A stretch of 64,000 bases of DNA from Ahaetulla prasina (GCF_028640845.1 NC_080539.1:371239733-371303732), one strand, 5' to 3'; numbered from the stretch's first letter, positions 11,331 through 21,700 are shown. The notes: generated from the letters alone by a model not told the origin. Translations and numbers: made by a program.

Positions 11331-12133
11331 TCCCCCCCCTCCAGCCCATGCGGGGAATTCATTTCCTAGATTTTATGTTTTTTGGAGTTTTCTAAAGCTG
11401 AGAGCGTTGCGCGCTGGTTGTGGGGTGAAATCCGCGCCCGGGACTTGCGCGCCTGTGGGCACTCCTTGTCCAGAGGCAGTCTACCTTTGAAGTGCCAGCG
11501 GGGAAGGGCTTTGCGGAGGGGGTCAGAAACAGCTGTGGGTGAAAAGGGAGGGTCTTTATTTTATTTCATGCATGGATCAGATTTAGAAAAGGGCCCTCCT
11601 CTCCCTACTATAGGGAGACTGGGTGGTGGGTGTGTTGGCCAGATGTGGTTGTGTGCCCCTTGTACGTCCAGATGTGGTTGGCATCCTGTAGATGCTGTGG
11701 GGGAAGAGGGTCCCTTTGGCATTTCTCTCCCCCACCACCACTTTCAGTAAGGGATGTCAATCAAGCCCTCGGTTGTCAATCAAACTCCAAATGGCTGTCA
11801 GTCAAGCCATTGTTGGTTTAGGCTTCAGAGAAGAGCAGCTGGAGGGGGGAGATGTTGGCCAACCTGACAGGGACGTTTTCCAGGTGTTTGGGGAGGTTTA
11901 GCACAGTCCCTCTCCCCCCCCCCCCGTCGATGCTGTGTGATGTCGGGCAGTGCCCGTTTGCGTGGTGTGTGTGTCTTTTCAAAGGGGCAAACAGCTTCTT
12001 GCAGGTAAGAAGGATGTCAATCTCTGCTCTTCAATTTGCCAATTTTCGAAATGTATGTGGTGTTTTTGCCTTCTCAGCTGCAAAGGGTAGATTTTCTTAT
12101 GAATTGAAGGGACCTTTTTCTATCTAGCGTGAT
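11331..12133. other. Unique sequence, no gene recognised
   Basis: Moderate GC content, a few CpGs near 11400-11470, no long homology to other parts of the window. Imperfect 'gtcaatcaa' repeats occur at 11756-11810. No exon structure convincing. Confidence 0.5.
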
Positions 12134-12728
12134 TCTTCTTCAGGAAGGAGGGAAGGAAGGAAGGGGGAGGGAGGGAAAGAGGGAAGGAAGGGGGAGGGAG
12201 GGAAAGAGGGAAGGAAGGGGGAGGGAGGGAGGGAGGGAAGGAAGGAGAAGGGAGGGAAGGAATGAAGGAAGGAGAGGAGTGGCGGAGGAGAGTGGGAAGA
12301 AGGACAGGAAAGAGAAAGAGAGAGAGAGAGAGGAAGGAAGGAGAGAAGGAGGGTGAAAAAGGAAGAGAAAAAGAGAGAGAAAGGAAGGAAGGAAAGGAGA
12401 AAGAGGAGGGTTGAAAGACAGGAAAGAAAGAGAAAGAGGGAAAGAAAGGGAAAAAGGGAGCGAGGAAGAGAAAGAAAGAGAGGAAGGAAGGAAGGAAGGA
12501 AAAGAGAAAGAAGAAGAGGGTGGAAGGAAGGGAAAGAAAGAAAAGAGGGAAAGAAAAGTAAAGAAAGGGAGGGAGGAAGAGAAAGGAAGGAAGGAAAAGA
12601 GAAAGAAGAAGAGGGGGGAAGGAGAGGAAAGAAAGAAAGAAAGAAAAAAAGAGAAAGAAAGAGAAAGAAAGGGAGGGAGGGAGGAAGCAAAAGAAAGTGG
12701 AAGGAAGGAAGGAAGAAAGGAAGGCTGG
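12134..12728. repeat. Polypurine (GGAA/GAAA)n tract
   Basis: About 600 bp of nearly pure A/G on the + strand, with blocks such as (ggaagggggaggga)n near 12150-12240. The long open frames on both strands here are artefacts of the composition. Confidence 0.95.
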
Positions 12729-12956
12729 CTAGAAAGTGGCTTGAATTGGGTGAGTTAAGGTTTTGGATGGCTTGAGTGCTGGAGGGGTAAAACTAGCTTG
12801 GTTGTAAAACAAGGGTTATGCTGAGCTCTCTCTAAGGATTGGGGTCTTTGGGGGGGGGGGCGTATGGTTGGCTTCTGCAGCCTGGAGCCCTCAGGATGTG
12901 TTGGGGTCCTCACCAGCCCCAAGCCTATAAGAGTTGTGGATGACGGAAACTCAGTA

Positions 12957-13226
12957 CAAGGCAGTCCTCAACTTATAACCATTCGTCGGCATGAATTTAT
13001 GACAGTTGCGCTGTCCCAGGGTCATATGAACACCAGACAGCTTCCGACAAGCAAAGACAATGGGGGAAGCCGGTTTTGCTTAATGACCACATGATTCCAA
13101 TTAACAACTGCAGTGATTCACTGAACAACGGTGGCAGAAAAGTGGGTAAAATGAGGTACAACTCGCTGAACAACTGCTTACAAACAGAAACGCTGGGCTC
13201 AATTGTCGTAAATTGAGGACTACCTG
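12957..13226. mobile_element. Tc1/mariner-like MITE (CAGGTAGTCC family)
   Basis: Ends are caaggcagtcctcaactta and taaattgaggactacctg, inverted copies of each other, flanked by TA on both sides (12955-12956, 13227-13228). The interior carries the family landmarks 'gaatcactg...ttaagcg' and 'gtcagaagg'-type motifs in divergent form. Family defined from the best copy at 58437-58813. Confidence 0.75.
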
Positions 13227-13250
13227 TATATTTGGAAGTAGATTATAGAG

Positions 13251-13954
13251 CAGTGTTTCTCAACATTGACAACTTTAAATTTTGTGGACTTCAATTTCCA
13301 GAATTCCCCAGCCAGCTGGCTGGGAAATTCTGGGAGTTGAAGTCCACCCCTCTTAAAGCATTGCTGGCTGGGGAATTCTGGGAGTTGAAGTCCACCCCTC
13401 TTAAAGCATTGCCGGCTGAGGAATTCTGGGAGTTGAAGTCCACCCCTCTTAAAGCGTTGCTGGCTGGGGAATTCTGGGAGTTGAAGTCCACCCCTCTTAA
13501 AGCGTTGCTGGCTGAGGAATTCTGGGAGTTGAAGTCCACCCCTCTTAAAGCGTTGCTGGCTGGGGAATTCTGGGAGTTGAAGTCCACCCCTCTTAAAGCG
13601 TTGCTGGCTGGGGAATTCTGGGAGTTGAAGTCCACCCCTCTTAAAGCGTTGCTGGCTGGGGAATTCTGGGAGTTGAAGTCCACCCCTCTTAAAGCGTTGC
13701 TGGCTGGGGAATTCTGGGAGTTGAAGTCCACCCCTCTTAAAGCGTTGCTGGCTGGGGAATTCTGGGAGTTGAAGTCCACCCCTCTTAAAGCGTTGCTGGC
13801 TGGGGAATTCTGGGAGTTGAAGTCCACCCCTCTTAAAGCGTTGCTGGCTGGGGAATTCTGGGAGTTGAAGTCCACCCCTCTTAAAGCGTTGCTGGCTGGG
13901 GAATTCTGGGAGTTGAAGTCCAACTATCTTAAAGTTACCTGGCTTGTGACACTG
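13251..13954. mobile_element. hAT-like foldback MITE enlarged by internal tandem repeats
   Basis: Starts cagtgtttctcaacattg and ends with a divergent complement (...ttgtgacactg). The arms contain the palindromic core gacttcaa...cagaattccccagccagc shared by the ~120-bp foldback elements at 13984, 16442 and 61624. Here the right arm has been amplified. The outer target duplication is not clear. Confidence 0.7.
13316..13935. repeat. 48-bp minisatellite, ~13 units
   Basis: The unit gctggctggggaattctggg...cttaaagcgtt is repeated about 13 times with very few substitutions (a few GGGG>TGAG, one gcattgccgg). Forty-eight is a multiple of three, so every frame stays open and long repetitive ORFs appear on both strands; they are not genes. 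The unit is one arm of the foldback element. Confidence 0.97.
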
Positions 13955-13983
13955 TGCCACAAAGAAAGCTTAATTCTTTGGAG

Positions 13984-14104
13984 CAGGAGTCTCCAACCTT
14001 GGCAACTTTAAGCCTGGAGGACATCAACTCCCAGAATTCCCCAGCCAGCAATTCTGGGAGTTGAAGTCCTCCAGGCTTAAAGTTGCCAAGGTTGGTGACC
14101 ACTG
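13984..14104. mobile_element. hAT-like foldback MITE, intact (121 bp)
   Basis: A near-perfect palindrome from caggagtctccaaccttgg to ccaaggttggtgaccactg, with an exact 8-bp target duplication CTTTGGAG at 13976-13983 and 14105-14112. The 8-bp duplication and CAG...CTG ends indicate the hAT superfamily. Confidence 0.9.
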
Positions 14105-14177
14105 CTTTGGAGCATACAGTTTTGAAAGGCAGAGGAAAAATTGCAAACATCGGGAGAGTGAGCGAGACGTCGTGGTG

Positions 14178-14181
14178 TGTA

Positions 14182-14236
<55 letters not shown>

Positions 14237-14240
14237 GTGT
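14178..14240. repeat. (GT)n microsatellite
   Basis: About 30 GT units with a few substitutions. Confidence 0.97.
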
Positions 14241-14690
14241 AAGAATTGTTGAAGATACTTAAATTTCCCAAGTAAAGCCGCCTTCCTCTGCCGACCGCTT
14301 GTCTTAATTCCCGTGAGGAATTCATTGCCATGGTGATGCTGTTGATTTCAACGGGTTCAATAAAAACTAAGCAAAAACATGAAGACTCCTGGGAATTGAC
14401 ACTCGAGGCCTCTCTCAAGCGTGCCCTGCGTGCTCCCTGGGCAGTGGCAGTCTACCTGTCCGGTTCGTCAGGAGCCACCTGTGAGCGTTTGGGGGGGAGA
14501 GATTCGGCTCAGGCGATGTTCAGCAAACAACGATACAACATTTATGGAAACCAGTTGCAGTTTGGCAGCCTTTGAAAATCTAAGCTCTCCACTCAAAGCC
14601 TTTTCTTCCTTCTGCGGTTTTGGGCCGGTTCCAAAACCGGCCTTTTAAAGCTTTCCCTTGGCAGGGAGTTCCACAGGCACGTTCAGCGTA
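14241..14690. other. Unique sequence, no gene recognised
   Basis: No repeat homology inside the window and no exon with convincing splice sites. Confidence 0.45.
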
Positions 14691-15085
14691 CAGGTAGTCC
14701 TCGACTCACGATCCCAATGGAGCTCAACCTTTCCGTCGGCCACTCGGAACCTTTGTGAAGTCAGTTTTGCTCCATTTAATGTCTTTTCTTGCCACGGCGG
14801 TTAAGGGAGTCACCGCAAGTTGTTAAGCGGGTAACACGGTTGTTAAGCAAAACTGGCTTCCACCTTTGACTTTGCTTGTCAGAAGGTCACAAAGCGAGTT
14901 GATGGGACCTTGGGACGCTGCAGACCGTCATAAATACAAGCCAGTCGCCAAGCGGCTGAGTTTTGATCCCGTGGCCATAGGGATGCTGCAGTGGTCTTTA
15001 GTCCGAAAAACGGTCGTAAGTCACTTTTCTTCAGTGCCGTTGTAACTTTGAACCATCACAAAACGAACGGTCGTAAGTTGCAGTG
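14691..15085. mobile_element. Tc1/mariner-like MITE (CAGGTAGTCC family)
   Basis: The left end caggtagtcctcgactcac follows TA (14689-14690). Landmarks are present in order: 'ttttgctcc', 'gtcagaaggtcac', 'ttttgatcc', 'ttttcagtgccgttgtaac'. The right terminus is degraded ('ggtcgtaagttgcag'). Confidence 0.8.
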
Positions 15086-15282
15086 CCTTAAATGTCTGTC
15101 TGCGATGGCATTTGTCTTCTTTATCTTCCTTTCTGTCTTTCTTCTTCCTCAAAACCAGAGTTGTAAAAATTATCATATTCAGAGACGTAAATATTTTATG
15201 TAATATTAATTTCTGGATTTTATTTTCATTATTCTGAAATGCTCCAAACATAGAAAGAGGATAGAAAAAGTAACCTTTGTTG
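15086..15282. other. AT-rich unique sequence
   Basis: No recognised feature; ends in a (GTT)n run at 15280-15295 that is the tail of the BovB fragment. Confidence 0.4.
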
Positions 15283-15417
15283 TTGTTGTTGTTTGTTGCA
15301 AAGTCATGTCCGACCCATCGCGACCCCATGGACAATGTTCCTCCAGGCCTTCTTGTCCTCTGTTATATCCCAGAGGCCATTTAAGCTCATGCCAACTGCT
15401 TCAGTGACTCCATCCAG
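15283..15417 (-). mobile_element. BovB (RTE-clade) LINE 3' end
   Basis: gcaaagtcatgtccgaccca...cgaccccatggacaatg is the antisense of the BovB 3' end, known from ruminants and squamates (sense ...ccatggggtcgc...gtcggacatgac). A (GTT)n tail lies at its 3' side (left). Confidence 0.75.
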
Positions 15418-15607
15418 CTGGTATTCAACCGGTTTGCCCGAACCGGTAGCGGAAATTGTGGGTGGGCCTGCCCACCCGCCCTGGCACTATGCCATCCTAT
15501 TAGGCATGTTTTTGAGGCTGGGCACATGCGCGAAAGACTGGGCGCATGTGTGAAAGGCAGGCGTGTGCGTAAACCGGGCGCGCTCGCGCACAGTAAGCCA
15601 CTTGTAA
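15418..15607 (+). mobile_element. ACCGG-family dispersed element, fragment
   Basis: ctggtattcaaccggtttgc...gaaccggtagcgg and 'gggcctgcccaccc...actatgccatcctatt' recur at 17780-17996 (minus), 20523-20704, 23288-23517 (minus) and 61090-61370. Probably a nonautonomous DNA transposon; class not certain. Confidence 0.6.
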
Positions 15608-16087
15608 CATAATGAGAAACCCACCACTGCCCAAAACCCAATCTGGTCTTTTGAATTTGTCCGATGTATCCTCAATATCAACATGGCAAATAGGTTTTTA
15701 TGGCTTGACATTTGCACATCTGCAGAAGGTATTTTGGGGCCAATCGGAAATTCTTACTGTCTTGTGTTGTTTGTGTGTTTGTGTGTGTGAGTTGGCAGTG
15801 AGCATCTCTCTTCGTTCCCACTCTTTTCCCCTCGAGTCAGGAACTCCCTAAATTATTTTGCGTTTTCCTTGTTTTTCCTATATTTGTATTCAACTTACTC
15901 CGCTTTTTAAGCATTTCTGCATTCTGCGCCTCTCTCAAGTGTATTTGTCTGACGGTCTATAAAATTACTATGTTTTTTTTAAAAAAAAAACCTTCTAATT
16001 AGGAATAATTAGGCTGATGTTGAAGTGAGGGTGTGTGTTTTTTTTCCAGGTGTGGAAATGAATGCTAGATAATTAGACAGACATATA
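15608..16087. other. Unique AT-rich sequence
   Basis: No gene or element recognised. Confidence 0.4.
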
Positions 16088-16422
16088 GATAGTCCCCGAC
16101 TTACGACCACAGTTGAGCCCAAAATGTCTGTTGCCAAGCAAGACATCTGTTAAGTGCGTTTTGCCCCATTTTATGACCTTGCTTGCCGCAGTGAATCACG
16201 GCTATTGTTAAGTTGCTTGTCAGAAGGTCACAAAAAAAGATCGCCTGACCCGAAGACACCGTCGTAAATATGAATCAGCTGCCAAGCATACGAATTTTGA
16301 TCACGTGACCATGGGGATGCTGCGATGGTCGTGTGAAAAAATGATCATAAGTCACGTTTTTCAGTGCCGTTGTAACGTCAAAACGGTCCCTAAATGTACT
16401 GTTGTAAGTTGAGGACTATCTG
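16088..16422. mobile_element. Tc1/mariner-like MITE (CAGGTAGTCC family)
   Basis: Near full length. Ends gatagtccccgacttacgacc and ttgtaagttgaggactatctg are inverted repeats. Interior landmarks 'gtcagaaggtcac', 'atcacgtgaccat' and 'cagtgccgttgtaac' are all present. Confidence 0.85.
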
Positions 16423-16441
16423 TTATAAAGAGACTCTGGAG

Positions 16442-16562
16442 CAGGGGTCTCCGACCTTGGTCCCTTTAAGACTTGTGGACTTCAACTCCCAGAGTTCCTC
16501 AGCCAGCAAAGCTGGGAGTTGAAGTCCACAAGTCTTAAAGGGACCAAGGTTGGAGACCCCTG
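16442..16562. mobile_element. hAT-like foldback MITE, intact (121 bp)
   Basis: A palindrome from caggggtctccgaccttgg to ccaaggttggagacccctg. Target duplication CTCTGGAG / CTCTGGAC (7 of 8) at 16434-16441 and 16563-16570. Confidence 0.9.
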
Positions 16563-16858
16563 CTCTGGACTGCTTGAGTGGACAATTATGGCCTCTTTAT
16601 GACCTGTGGACTTCAACTCCCCGAATTCCAGAGCCAGGAACAAGGTTGTTAAGTGAATCTGATTCCCGGTTAGCTTTGCGTGTCAGGAGTTCGCAAAAGG
16701 ATAAAAATGAAACAGAAAGAAGATTACAGAATATTATTTCAGAGAATAATTTATCCATATTATTTGTAATTTTTTTGGTTGTACAAAGTGTTTTCCAATT
16801 TTTATAGTGTATATTCTCAGATGGAGCTCAGATTGAATATTATCAAACATGGAATCTA

Positions 16859-17743
16859 TCCTGTTTCCCCAAAAATAAGACATCCCCTGATAATAAGCCC
16901 AATCGGACTTTTGAGCGCATGCACTAAAATAACCCACCACCACCCCCGAAAATAAGACCTCCCTGAAAATATTTAGACACATGCGCAGTGGGTCCCCACC
17001 ATTTCCTCTGGTTAGGGTTAGGGGGACAGAGCTGGAAATCAGGTAAGATGCCAAGAGGAGCCCGGTCTTGCTGCACGCGCCCCAAAATAATAAGACCTCC
17101 CCAAAAAGAGAGAGAGAAAGAAGAAAGAGAAGAGGAGAGGAGAGGAGGAAAGGTAGGGGAAATAAGAGTAGGAGAGAAGGTTAGACAGGGAGGAAGTAGG
17201 GAGGAGGGGGAGAAAGGAAGGGGAAGTCGAGAAGGAACAGGAAAGGAGAGAAGAAAGTAGGGAGGATGAAAGAAGGGAGGAAGAGGAGTGAGAAGAAAGG
17301 ATTGCTGTAAAAAGGAAAAGATGAAATGGAAGAATATATTTGAATATATTAGGATAAAAATTGAAACAATTAAAAAAAGAATGAAAGAGAATGAACGTTT
17401 AAAAAAATGGAGGAATTAGACCTTAAGGGCGAAAGAAGATGTGACTTAGGGAAATGAGCAAGGAAATATTAGGATAGGGATAAAAATTATGAAAAAAAAA
17501 GAATATTCTGGCAAAAATTGTAACTAAGTAAAATATATTTGAATATGTTAAATTGTATAAGATATGATATGGCCAATACTCTGTTCATAAACAATGTATG
17601 TGTGTAGGTTGGGGGGGAATTAAAAAATCAATAAAGACTTGTTTTTTTAAAAAAACCAGACTTCCCCAAAAATAAGGCCAAGCGCTTATTTCGGGGTTCA
17701 AAAAAAATATATAAGACAGGGTCTTATTTTGGGGAAAACATGG
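16859..17743. mobile_element. Tc1/mariner-like element interrupted by an L1 3' end
   Basis: The left end tcctgtttccccaaaaataag and the right end cttattttggggaaaacatgg are inverted repeats, flanked by TA at 16857-16858 and 17744-17745. Several internal 'aaaataagac' motifs and a short 'ggttagggttaggg' lie between. About 550 bp of unrelated L1 3' UTR-like sequence sits in the middle. Confidence 0.75.
17107..17657 (+). mobile_element. L1-like LINE 3' UTR with polypurine tract
   Basis: A GA-rich tract (17107-17300), then A-rich DNA ending in '..aatcaataaagacttg' and an A-rich tail. The same organisation, in reverse, precedes the L1 ORF2 remnant at 40331-40980, so I assign this to L1. No ORF2 codons are retained. 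Confidence 0.5.
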
Positions 17744-17779
17744 TATTTTATCAGTGGTTGGAAAAAAGGGGTAGAGACA

Positions 17780-17996
17780 GAGGTGGATTTCACATAATTT
17801 GACCACCGGTTTGCCGCGCATCAAAAATGTGAGTGCACCCGCCCCACACACACACTTCACTCGCACGCATGCGCGTGGCGTAGGAAGTGTGGTTAAATAG
17901 GATGGCATAGTGCCAGGGCGGGTGGGCAGGCCCACCTGCAGGTCGCCACTACCAGCTTGCCCAAACCGGTCGGAACCGGCTGAATCCCACCCCTGG
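17780..17996 (-). mobile_element. ACCGG-family dispersed element
   Basis: Minus-strand copy of the 15418 element: 'gaccaccggtttgccgcgc', 'aggatggcatagtgccagggcgg' and 'ggaaccggctgaatcccacc' are visible. Confidence 0.6.
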
Positions 17997-18106
17997 CTGG
18001 AGATTAAGAACATAATATGTATTGTTAAGCAAATTAAATACCCAGACAAAACGATGTTTATTAAGCACTAATGAATGTAATTAGTTAGGGTTTCTCAGTC
18101 CCGTTG

Positions 18107-18629
18107 TGTTGTGTCTGCGCCCCCTGAGCCAGGCCTCCTGCCAGAAAGGGACTTGGAAAGTGAGGGGGAAGGGCCGTCAGGACTTACCTCGGGAGCACCG
18201 GCTTCCCTGGCTCAGCTCCAGGAGCCAGAGGCAGGCCAGGTGGAAGAGATAACGAGGCCTCCGTCCCCTGACTCTTCCCCCACCCAGGCCACGCCTCCAG
18301 ACCCAGCTGATGGCAATCAGGCCTGGCTGGACCCTAGGTTTCGTAGGCAGGAGAGGCGGGAACAACAGAAGCAGGGGTGGAGCAGGCCTAGGAAGTGCTG
18401 AGTCATGGAGCTACACCCCACAGGATATAAAAGCAGCAAGGGCTGCTATACCACTTCGTGGCAAGCAAATCAACCGATTAACTAAGAGCTGAAGTTTGTT
18501 CCTGGGTGACTCATCGGCATCGAGGGAGATAACTGAGACACTTGGCAGACGCTCACTATTTTGCTGCCAGAGCTGATAGTGCCGGCTAATTAAGTCATCA
18601 CTCGGACGGAGGTGAGGGGGGACAGAACA
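18107..18629 (+). mobile_element. Solo LTR (523 bp)
   Basis: Begins TGTTGTGTC, ends AACA and is flanked by an exact 5-bp duplication CGTTG (18102-18106 and 18630-18634). A TATA-like 'ggatataaaagcag' lies at 18423-18436, preceded by 'gtgctgagtcatggag', which is also in the LTR at 59063-59631. No internal retroviral coding region adjoins it, so it is probably a recombined solo LTR. Confidence 0.85.
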
Positions 18630-18822
18630 CGTTGTCACTTCAAACGGTCACTGTTGTAAGTCGAGGATAACCTGTCCATGCCAGTTGCCAAGCCTCCAAA
18701 TTTTGATCCCATGACCGCAGGGATTTACGACACTAAACTGGCAGGACGGCTCATACCTCCCATTCTGTTGTAACTTGGAACAGTTACTAAATGGTTGAAT
18801 GGTTGTAAGAGCTACCTCTGTT
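18630..18822. mobile_element. Tc1/mariner-like MITE fragment
   Basis: 'ttcaaacggtcact', 'gttgtaagtcgaggataacctg' and 'ttttgatcccatgacc' are family motifs, partly rearranged. The solo LTR inserted at its '...cccgttgtcac' motif. Confidence 0.65.
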
Positions 18823-18981
18823 CCTTTTATCTCTTTTTCGAAGACCTAAAAATGCACCATTGCATACAACAGAAAAATTCCAAGTCATGGTGAAACTTAA
18901 TTAGGGAGAAAATTATCAGGCTGTGCACAAAACCGCTTCCTTATCCACCCTCATGATAAGCAGGGGCGGGGGAAAGAAAAA

Positions 18982-19200
18982 ATCAATATTACATCTTTAT
19001 TTATTCAAATTCAGTGCCACCCATCTCACTAATACACTGAGAACATATGCACCAAGACAAATTCCTTGTGTGTCCAATCACACTTGGCCAATAAAATTCT
19101 ATTCTATTCTATTCTAATACAGCGAATCTGGACGGCTTACGATATAATAAAAAGTTTTTTAAAGCGCTTTTAAAAAAAAACCCAGTTTAAGTTAGAATAA
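18982..19200 (-). mobile_element. LINE 3' end, interrupted by an L3-type insertion
   Basis: 'tttatttattcaaattcagtgccacccatctcac' and, after the insertion, 'gcgaatctggacggcttac' together make a minus-strand LINE 3' end of L2/CR1 type. It is split at 19036/19116. Confidence 0.5.
19037..19115 (+). mobile_element. CR1/L3-type LINE 3' end with (ATTCT)n tail and target duplication
   Basis: Only 79 bp, 5'-truncated: ctgagaacatatgcacc...cacttggccaataaa then four ATTCT units. The target duplication AATACA is exact (19031-19036 and 19116-19121). This shows the pentanucleotide tail belongs to the inserted element. Confidence 0.9.
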
Positions 19201-19277
19201 AGCTTTACTTAATAAAGTGAAGAAATAGGAAATACCTTGTAATGTTCAATGAGGTGACCGCTTAATGTAGTTAATAA

Positions 19278-19410
19278 AATTCCATTCCATTCCATTCCAT
19301 ATTTTTTCTATTCTATTCTATTCTATTCTATTCTATTCTATTCTATTCTATTCTATTCTATTCTATTCTATTCTATTCCATTCCATTCCATTCCATTCCA
19401 TTCCATTCTC
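19278..19410 (+). repeat. (ATTCC)n-(ATTCT)n-(ATTCC)n array
   Basis: A block of ATTCT units lies between two blocks of ATTCC. It follows 'ttaataaaattcc', resembling a decayed LINE end. Confidence 0.95.
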
Positions 19411-19549
19411 CCATTACACTCGTTGGGACTCTCAATTTGCATGAATCTGAATCGGATCAAAGATCAAGAGCCATGACAAGTTATACATATTTCACCATAT
19501 GTGTACACATGTATGTACGGGTGTGGGTGTAGGTATGGGTATGGTAAAA

Positions 19550-19772
19550 AGAGGTGCAATGGCTCAGTGGGTAAAGACGCTGAGTTTGTCAGCTGGAAGA
19601 CCCGAGCGCTGCTAGATGGGGTGAGCTCCTGTTACTTGCTCCAGCTCCTGCCAAGTTAGCCGTTCGAAACCATGCAAATGCGAGTAGATTAATAGGTACC
19701 ACTCTGGAAAGAGAGATGAGCACTGGGCCCTAGAGTCAGAGACGTCTGGGCGGGAAATCTTTACCTTTTGTA
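19550..19772 (+). mobile_element. Sauria-type tRNA-derived SINE, internally deleted
   Basis: The head gtgcaatggctcagtgggta is tRNA-like (A-box region), then 'gctgagtttgtcagctgg', 'gagctcctgttacttgc', and the tail 'cctagagtcagagac...tttacctttt'. It is shorter than the copy at 20705-21060 and lacks part of the middle. A Sauria SINE is expected in squamates. Confidence 0.75.
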
Positions 19773-20197
19773 GGATGTCAATCAGAATAGAGCTGTAAGG
19801 GACCTGCGAATAGAAATGGAACGACTGCAGCAAAAGAAAGCAAAGATAGGAACAATAGTCATAAGCGCTTTGGGCGCTATCCCCAAAACATCTGGAGCAC
19901 CACTTAAACACCATGGGCATTGACAAATCCCCTATCAGTCAATTGCAAAAGGTAGCTTTACTCAAATAGCTTCCATCCTGTGACAGTTCCATTAATATTA
20001 TTAAACAACCACATCTGCCTGTCCTAGGCCTTTGGGAAGGTGGGCAAAATTGCCAAATGCAGTCTAAACATCTGGCTGATTATGCAACCAATCACAACGG
20101 TTCCGAAAAACCAGAACCATCCCTATTCAGAAGGAAAAAAAAAAATAACTCGATCTTCCCGTGGCAAAGAAGATCTGATATCCATGTCAACAAATAC
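19773..20197. other. Unique sequence
   Basis: No gene or element recognised. Confidence 0.4.
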
Positions 20198-20522
20198 AGG
20201 TGGTGCTCAACTTACGACCACAATTGAGCCCAAAATGTCCCTTGCTAAGCGAGACACTTGTTGAGGGAGCTTTGCCCCATTTTACGCCCTGCCTTGCCAA
20301 CGTTGTTAAGTGAATCACTGAAGTTGTTAAATCGGTCACATGGCAGTTAAGCGGATCTGGACTCCTCATTGACTCGGCTTGTGAGAAGGTCACAAAAGGG
20401 GATCACGTGACCCCGGGACACTGTGACCGTCATACATACGAGTCAGGTGCCAAACATCTGAATTTTGATCACATGACCCTGGGAATGCTGTAATGGTTGT
20501 AAGCGTGAAAAAGGGTCGTAAA
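20198..20522. mobile_element. Tc1/mariner-like MITE, left part (interrupted)
   Basis: Starts after TA with caggtggtgctcaacttacg and runs to '...agggtcgtaaa'. It resumes at 21061 with 'ggtcgtaaatcac' and ends about 21136 in 'aagtcgaggattaccc'. The 9-bp GGTCGTAAA is present on both sides of the insert. Confidence 0.85.
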
Positions 20523-20704
20523 CAGAGCTGGTATTCAGCCGATTCGCCCGAAATGCTAGCGGGAATCGCAGGTGGGCCTGCACACCCGCTCCGGTACTAT
20601 GCCATCCTATTTAGGCACATTTTTGAGGCCGGGCTCATGCATGGATGGGGTGTGTGCGAGCAAAGCAACAGTGTGCACACCCGCGCTCACATTTGCGAAC
20701 CGGT
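20523..20704 (+). mobile_element. ACCGG-family element inside a MITE
   Basis: 'gctggtattcagccgattcg', 'gtgggcctgc', 'actatgccatcctattt' and 'gcgaaccggtaggg' match the 15418 copy. It directly abuts the SINE at 20705. Confidence 0.6.
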
Positions 20705-21060
20705 AGGGAAAGTACCGTGGCTTAGTGGGTAAGACAGATGAGCTTGTCGATCGAAAGGTCGGCAGCTCAGCGGTTCTAATCCCTAGCGCCACGTAACAGG
20801 ATGAGCTCCCGTGACTTGTCCCAGCTTCTGTCAACTTAGCAGTTCGAAAGCAGGTAAAAAATGCGAGTAGAAAAACAGGGACCACCTTTGGTGGGAAGAT
20901 AACAGCGTTCTGTGCGCCTTTGGCGTTGAGTCATGCCAGCCACATGACCACGGAGACGTCTTCGGACAGCGCTGGCTCTTCGGCTTAGAAACGGAGATGA
21001 GCACCGACCCCCTAGAGTCGGCAACGACTAGCACGTATGTGCGAGGGGAACCTTTACCTT
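20705..21060 (+). mobile_element. Sauria-type tRNA-derived SINE, near full length
   Basis: tRNA-like head with 'gtggcttagtgggta' and 'ggttctaatcccta' (A- and B-box-like). The body includes 'tggtgggaagataacagcg' and 'catgaccacggagacgtcttcgg'. The tail 'agagtcggcaacgactagcac' is followed by (CTTTAC)n, which matches the RTE/BovB-related tail of Sauria SINEs. Confidence 0.85.
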
Positions 21061-21136
21061 TACGGTCGTAAATCACTTTTTCCAGTGAAGTTTAGACTTT
21101 GAACTAAATGAACTGTTATAAGTCGAGGATTACCCG
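21061..21136. mobile_element. Tc1/mariner-like MITE, right part
   Basis: Continuation of 20198-20522 after the insertion; ends with the inverted terminus tataagtcgaggattaccc. Confidence 0.8.
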
Positions 21137-21690
21137 CGCTTAAATTTATTTTTAATGCAATGGTGCTGGGGCTGAAGTCACAGACCAAAGGCCGCCGTAC
21201 CTTCTTCATCTTCATTTTTGGGTGAATTCCTCAGGTCCTTCTTACCCAGCACTATGGGTCGTGTGGTCCCTGCTTGGCACAGAAAACGGGCGCGGAGGGA
21301 AGCTGGTATAAATCAAGTCCGCCGTCTATTTATAGCCCCGTAAAATTGCCCAGTGGAGCATTCAATCCCACAATCCTTCCAAGATGGCCTGATTCTGAGG
21401 ATGCTGCTCTCGGGAAGGCTGCTGTGTGGATTTTCCTCCCGGTTCTCCTTGAGTGGGAGTGAGGGGGGAAAGGGGAATTTAATTGGGAAATATCCTCCCA
21501 AACAGGACAGGCTATCCAGAGATTCTCCAGGCTGGTGTGGGATAACCTGGCCCACTCTTGATAAGGAAGTGGCACACGGGGAGAGGAGGGGGGGAGTGGG
21601 AGCTCAATTCCCATTTACCTGTCATCCTCGACTTACAGCCACAATTGGGAGGAGAATTTCTGCTGCTAAGGAAGGAGGTTTTTAAGAGTC
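21137..21690. other. Unique sequence, no gene recognised
   Basis: Moderate GC. 'tcctcgacttacagccacaattgg' at 21627-21650 is a scrap of the CAGGTAGTCC MITE. Otherwise nothing recognised. Confidence 0.45.
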
Positions 21691-21700
21691 ATGTCAGATT

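Noticed and set aside
13316..13935. CRISPR-like direct repeats
   Set aside because: No unique spacers: units abut. The genome is vertebrate, and the repeats derive from transposon arms. The same applies at 23518, 25962 and 55196.
13232..14011. Repeat protein with 16-residue [16 protein letters not shown] units
   Set aside because: The unit is 48 bp of a foldback MITE arm, and the reverse strand is equally open. No coding signature.
17013..17028. Interstitial telomeric repeat (ggttagggttaggg)
   Set aside because: Only two units, inside a mariner-like element. Too short to call a telomeric site.
20705..20790. tRNA gene
   Set aside because: The A/B-box-like motifs belong to the head of a Sauria-type SINE; no cloverleaf with an intact acceptor stem. 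The head at 46000 is likewise SINE.
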